Below, in pieces: positions 62,115-64,000 of a stretch of 64,000 nt of DNA. The position numbers were made by a program, and so were the translations under genes. Each line of letters begins with the position of its first letter. The stretch's first letter is position 1. The notes below the pieces were generated by a model that saw nothing but the letters and a program-made list of their open reading frames with translations, was not told where the DNA came from and searched no databases. This stretch comes from Mangifera indica (lineage: Eukaryota; Streptophyta; Magnoliopsida; Sapindales; Anacardiaceae), in contig NC_058155.1 of NCBI RefSeq assembly GCF_011075055.1, positions 3,584,001-3,648,000 on the forward strand, in the 5' to 3' direction.

Positions 62115-62700
62115 TTTTTTTTACAATGTATTCTTATGAAATAATTATAAAGAGTGATTCTAAGAGATCATTAGAGCTATGGAGAGAATTTGAATAAAAC
62201 TTTCTAGTTTATGAAGATTCAACTAGATAAAAAAAATCAAAGAAGAAAAATCTCTCATGTTACATTTTTCTACTGGTTTATATATTCAGAGGGAGTGGGT
62301 GTTATGTTATCATCAATAGGCATATGGTAACTGAATGTTTCACTAAGCTTATATGTTCATTTGATTAAAAAAATACGTACATATTGAAAGAGACTGGTTT
62401 TACTATCAACTTTTTTCATTTAACGTGATATGCATTGTTTAATTGGTTTAGTTACTTTGTATTTTATGTGTTACTATAACATTACATCTTCTTTGTATTA
62501 AATGTGACATAACTTATTTGATTGACAAGATGATGATAAAGTGATGAATTTATTCAACAATTTAAATACTTTGTTTGATAATATTCCAATGGTCATAATT
62601 GAATAACTTAAACATTTTCTCAATTAGAAAGTATTATCTCTTCTTACTACATTAAGGTAAGAATATGTGTATTAGTGTTATATAACTATATACATCTAGG
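62115..62700 (+). repeat. Segmental repeat copy 2, right part (direct repeat copy 4 of 4)
   Basis: Collinear with 16915-17500 (ACAATGTATTCTTATGAA; TTACTACATT..GGTAAG) and ends near ATACATCTAGGCA. Its separation from 53937 is explained entirely by the Mutator-like insertion. Confidence 0.85.
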
Positions 62701-63892
62701 CAATCCCCATCGAGTAGATTGCATATTCTACATGTGACCATGATTTTGTATGTTGGTTATGTATATATTTATTTATGATTTTATTTGTTATATAAATGTT
62801 CATGTAGGATTTTTTTTTTTTAAGACATATGACCTGTATATGTTTTATTACAATATTTATATTGTGGTATTACTAATAACAATTTACCCGATAAGTATGA
62901 ATGTGAACTCAAGCAATGCATGAAACGTAATACTAATATAATATTTCAAAGATTACATATCTTATCATGAACCAATTTTTTTCAATTCAAACTTATAAAT
63001 ATGAATTTCCTTCTTTTCGAACAAAACTATAGTGTCAAATTTTGAGTAAAACTAAAAATTTGAATGACCTGAGAAAGGTATGAGGATGAGGGTTTATAGG
63101 AAAGTGGTAAATAATTTTTTTCGCATTTAAAAAAAAAGTAGGATATTTTCACTTAAATCCTTACAATGGGGGCATTTTTGCTTAAATCTTTGAAATGAGA
63201 CAATTTTGTTTTAAACATATGTATGTAGGGCTATTAATTTAATTTTTTTTTTAAAAGAAAGGGTAATTTGCATTGTTGTTTTTCAATAACAAGCTAAGAT
63301 GGTTGAAAAGCATTTATATTGATAGATTTGAAAATAGACATCTTCTGCTTTTCAAAAAATGATTGTGTAATTTTATTCAAGTTGTTGAATGGCGTTGTGT
63401 TCGGTTGATATTGTTGGAGATTCTCTCTAATACTAATTTAAATATAATAGAGATTGAGTGTTATTTACAAGAGAGTTTCAATTCCACCTTTTCAATTACC
63501 TTGATTTCTTAAATTTTACTTGTACGAATACCTTTGAATTAAAACAGTTGTTTATTTTTTTACCCTTGAACCCCATAACTTTAATTTTACTTGATTCTAT
63601 TTTTTTTTATTGTATCTAATAATAAGATAAAGTCAAAAGACCAGATTTTTTTTTTGAAATTGAATAAAATGAAGTATGATTTATTATGCTTGTTTGGTGC
63701 AAGTTGTGACTATTGAATTATAATTATATGAATAAGTGATTACATGATAATTAATTATTGTATATATGGTGCAACTTATGACTATTGAAGTATGGGTTTA
63801 CTCTTGTTAGCTGTTAAGAAGCTTTTGTTTTGTTTACGTCTACATTTCAAGAGAATAAACAAGATGAAATGATATAAAAAGTCGATTATTTG
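62701..63892. other. Intergenic, nothing recognised
   Basis: AT-rich DNA with homopolymer runs, no long open frame and no repeat matched elsewhere in the window. Confidence 0.5.
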
Positions 63893-64000
63893 TGTTGACG
63901 AGGAAGGGTGGCTGTGAGACACAAATGAGATATATTCAAAGCTGTTACTCGAAGGTGACGAGCACCACAAGTTATGCCCATCCAGTGACAAACAGATGAA
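63893..64000 (-). pseudogene. LRR receptor-kinase-like N-terminal cap fragment at window edge
   Basis: Minus-strand translation from the window end gives SSVCHWMGITCGARHLRV, then TALNISHLCLTATLP, then a stop at about 63887. The pattern C.W.GITCG..H.RVTALN.S...L.GT.P is the N-terminal cap and first repeat of LRR-XII receptor kinases (FLS2/EFR/Xa21 group). The expected next repeat (PP.LGNLS.L) is absent and replaced by a stop, so the piece is truncated. The upstream signal peptide region, if any, lies outside the window. Confidence 0.6.

Overview
The window is AT-rich nuclear DNA of a eudicot plant, probably a woody rosid, although the sequence does not fix the species. It holds spliced TIR-NBS-LRR (TNL) resistance genes, a gene class absent from most grasses. 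It also holds plant transposons (Ty3/gypsy, TRIM, hAT, Mutator-like, MITEs) and long AT microsatellites. There is one apparently intact gene; almost everything else is broken genes and mobile DNA.

Layout. 1-2363: TNL-1, a decayed TNL copy (end of the TIR exon, NBS exon, start of exon 3) cut off by a foldback-like element at 2364-4502, whose arms are inverted arrays of a 10-bp minisatellite around a hAT relic. 4967-12437: TNL-2, complete through the NBS but frameshifted in the LRR exon and split at its C-terminus by a 2.8-kb LTR sequence (9556-12390). A solo LTR (12681-13288) and a possible lost terminal exon (13844-14057) follow. 14.2-24.5 kb: MITEs, a SINE-like unit, a 2.8-kb segment repeated near 51.5-62.7 kb, and a local duplication that left an orphan copy of the TNL promoter at about 22.2 kb. 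24584-30040: TNL-3, an intact five-exon TNL of about 1,511 aa whose LRR carries six tandem 68-residue units. 30.3-34.0 kb: a gypsy chromodomain fragment split by a 3,221-bp hAT element with exact 8-bp target duplication. 36.3-37.0 kb: a TRIM. 37.0-37.5 kb: an alpha-1,4-fucosyltransferase (FUT13-like) pseudogene. 38.4-45.4 kb: a decayed Athila-like gypsy element on the minus strand. 47.1 kb: a SAUR pseudogene. 53.9-62.1 kb: an 8.2-kb Mutator-like element with inverted 119-bp subterminal arrays and a decayed DUF1985/Ulp1-peptidase gene. 63.9-64.0 kb: the start of an LRR receptor-kinase-like fragment on the minus strand.

How it fits together. The three TNLs share exon structure, splice phases and intron sequence and lie in the same orientation, so they arose by tandem duplication. 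They have since diverged by three routes visible here: decay (TNL-1), frameshift plus retroelement insertion (TNL-2), and LRR expansion by unequal exchange (TNL-3). The other genes are non-functional debris. Splice sites and joins were inferred by comparing the copies and by GT/AG and reading phase; no transcript data were available.
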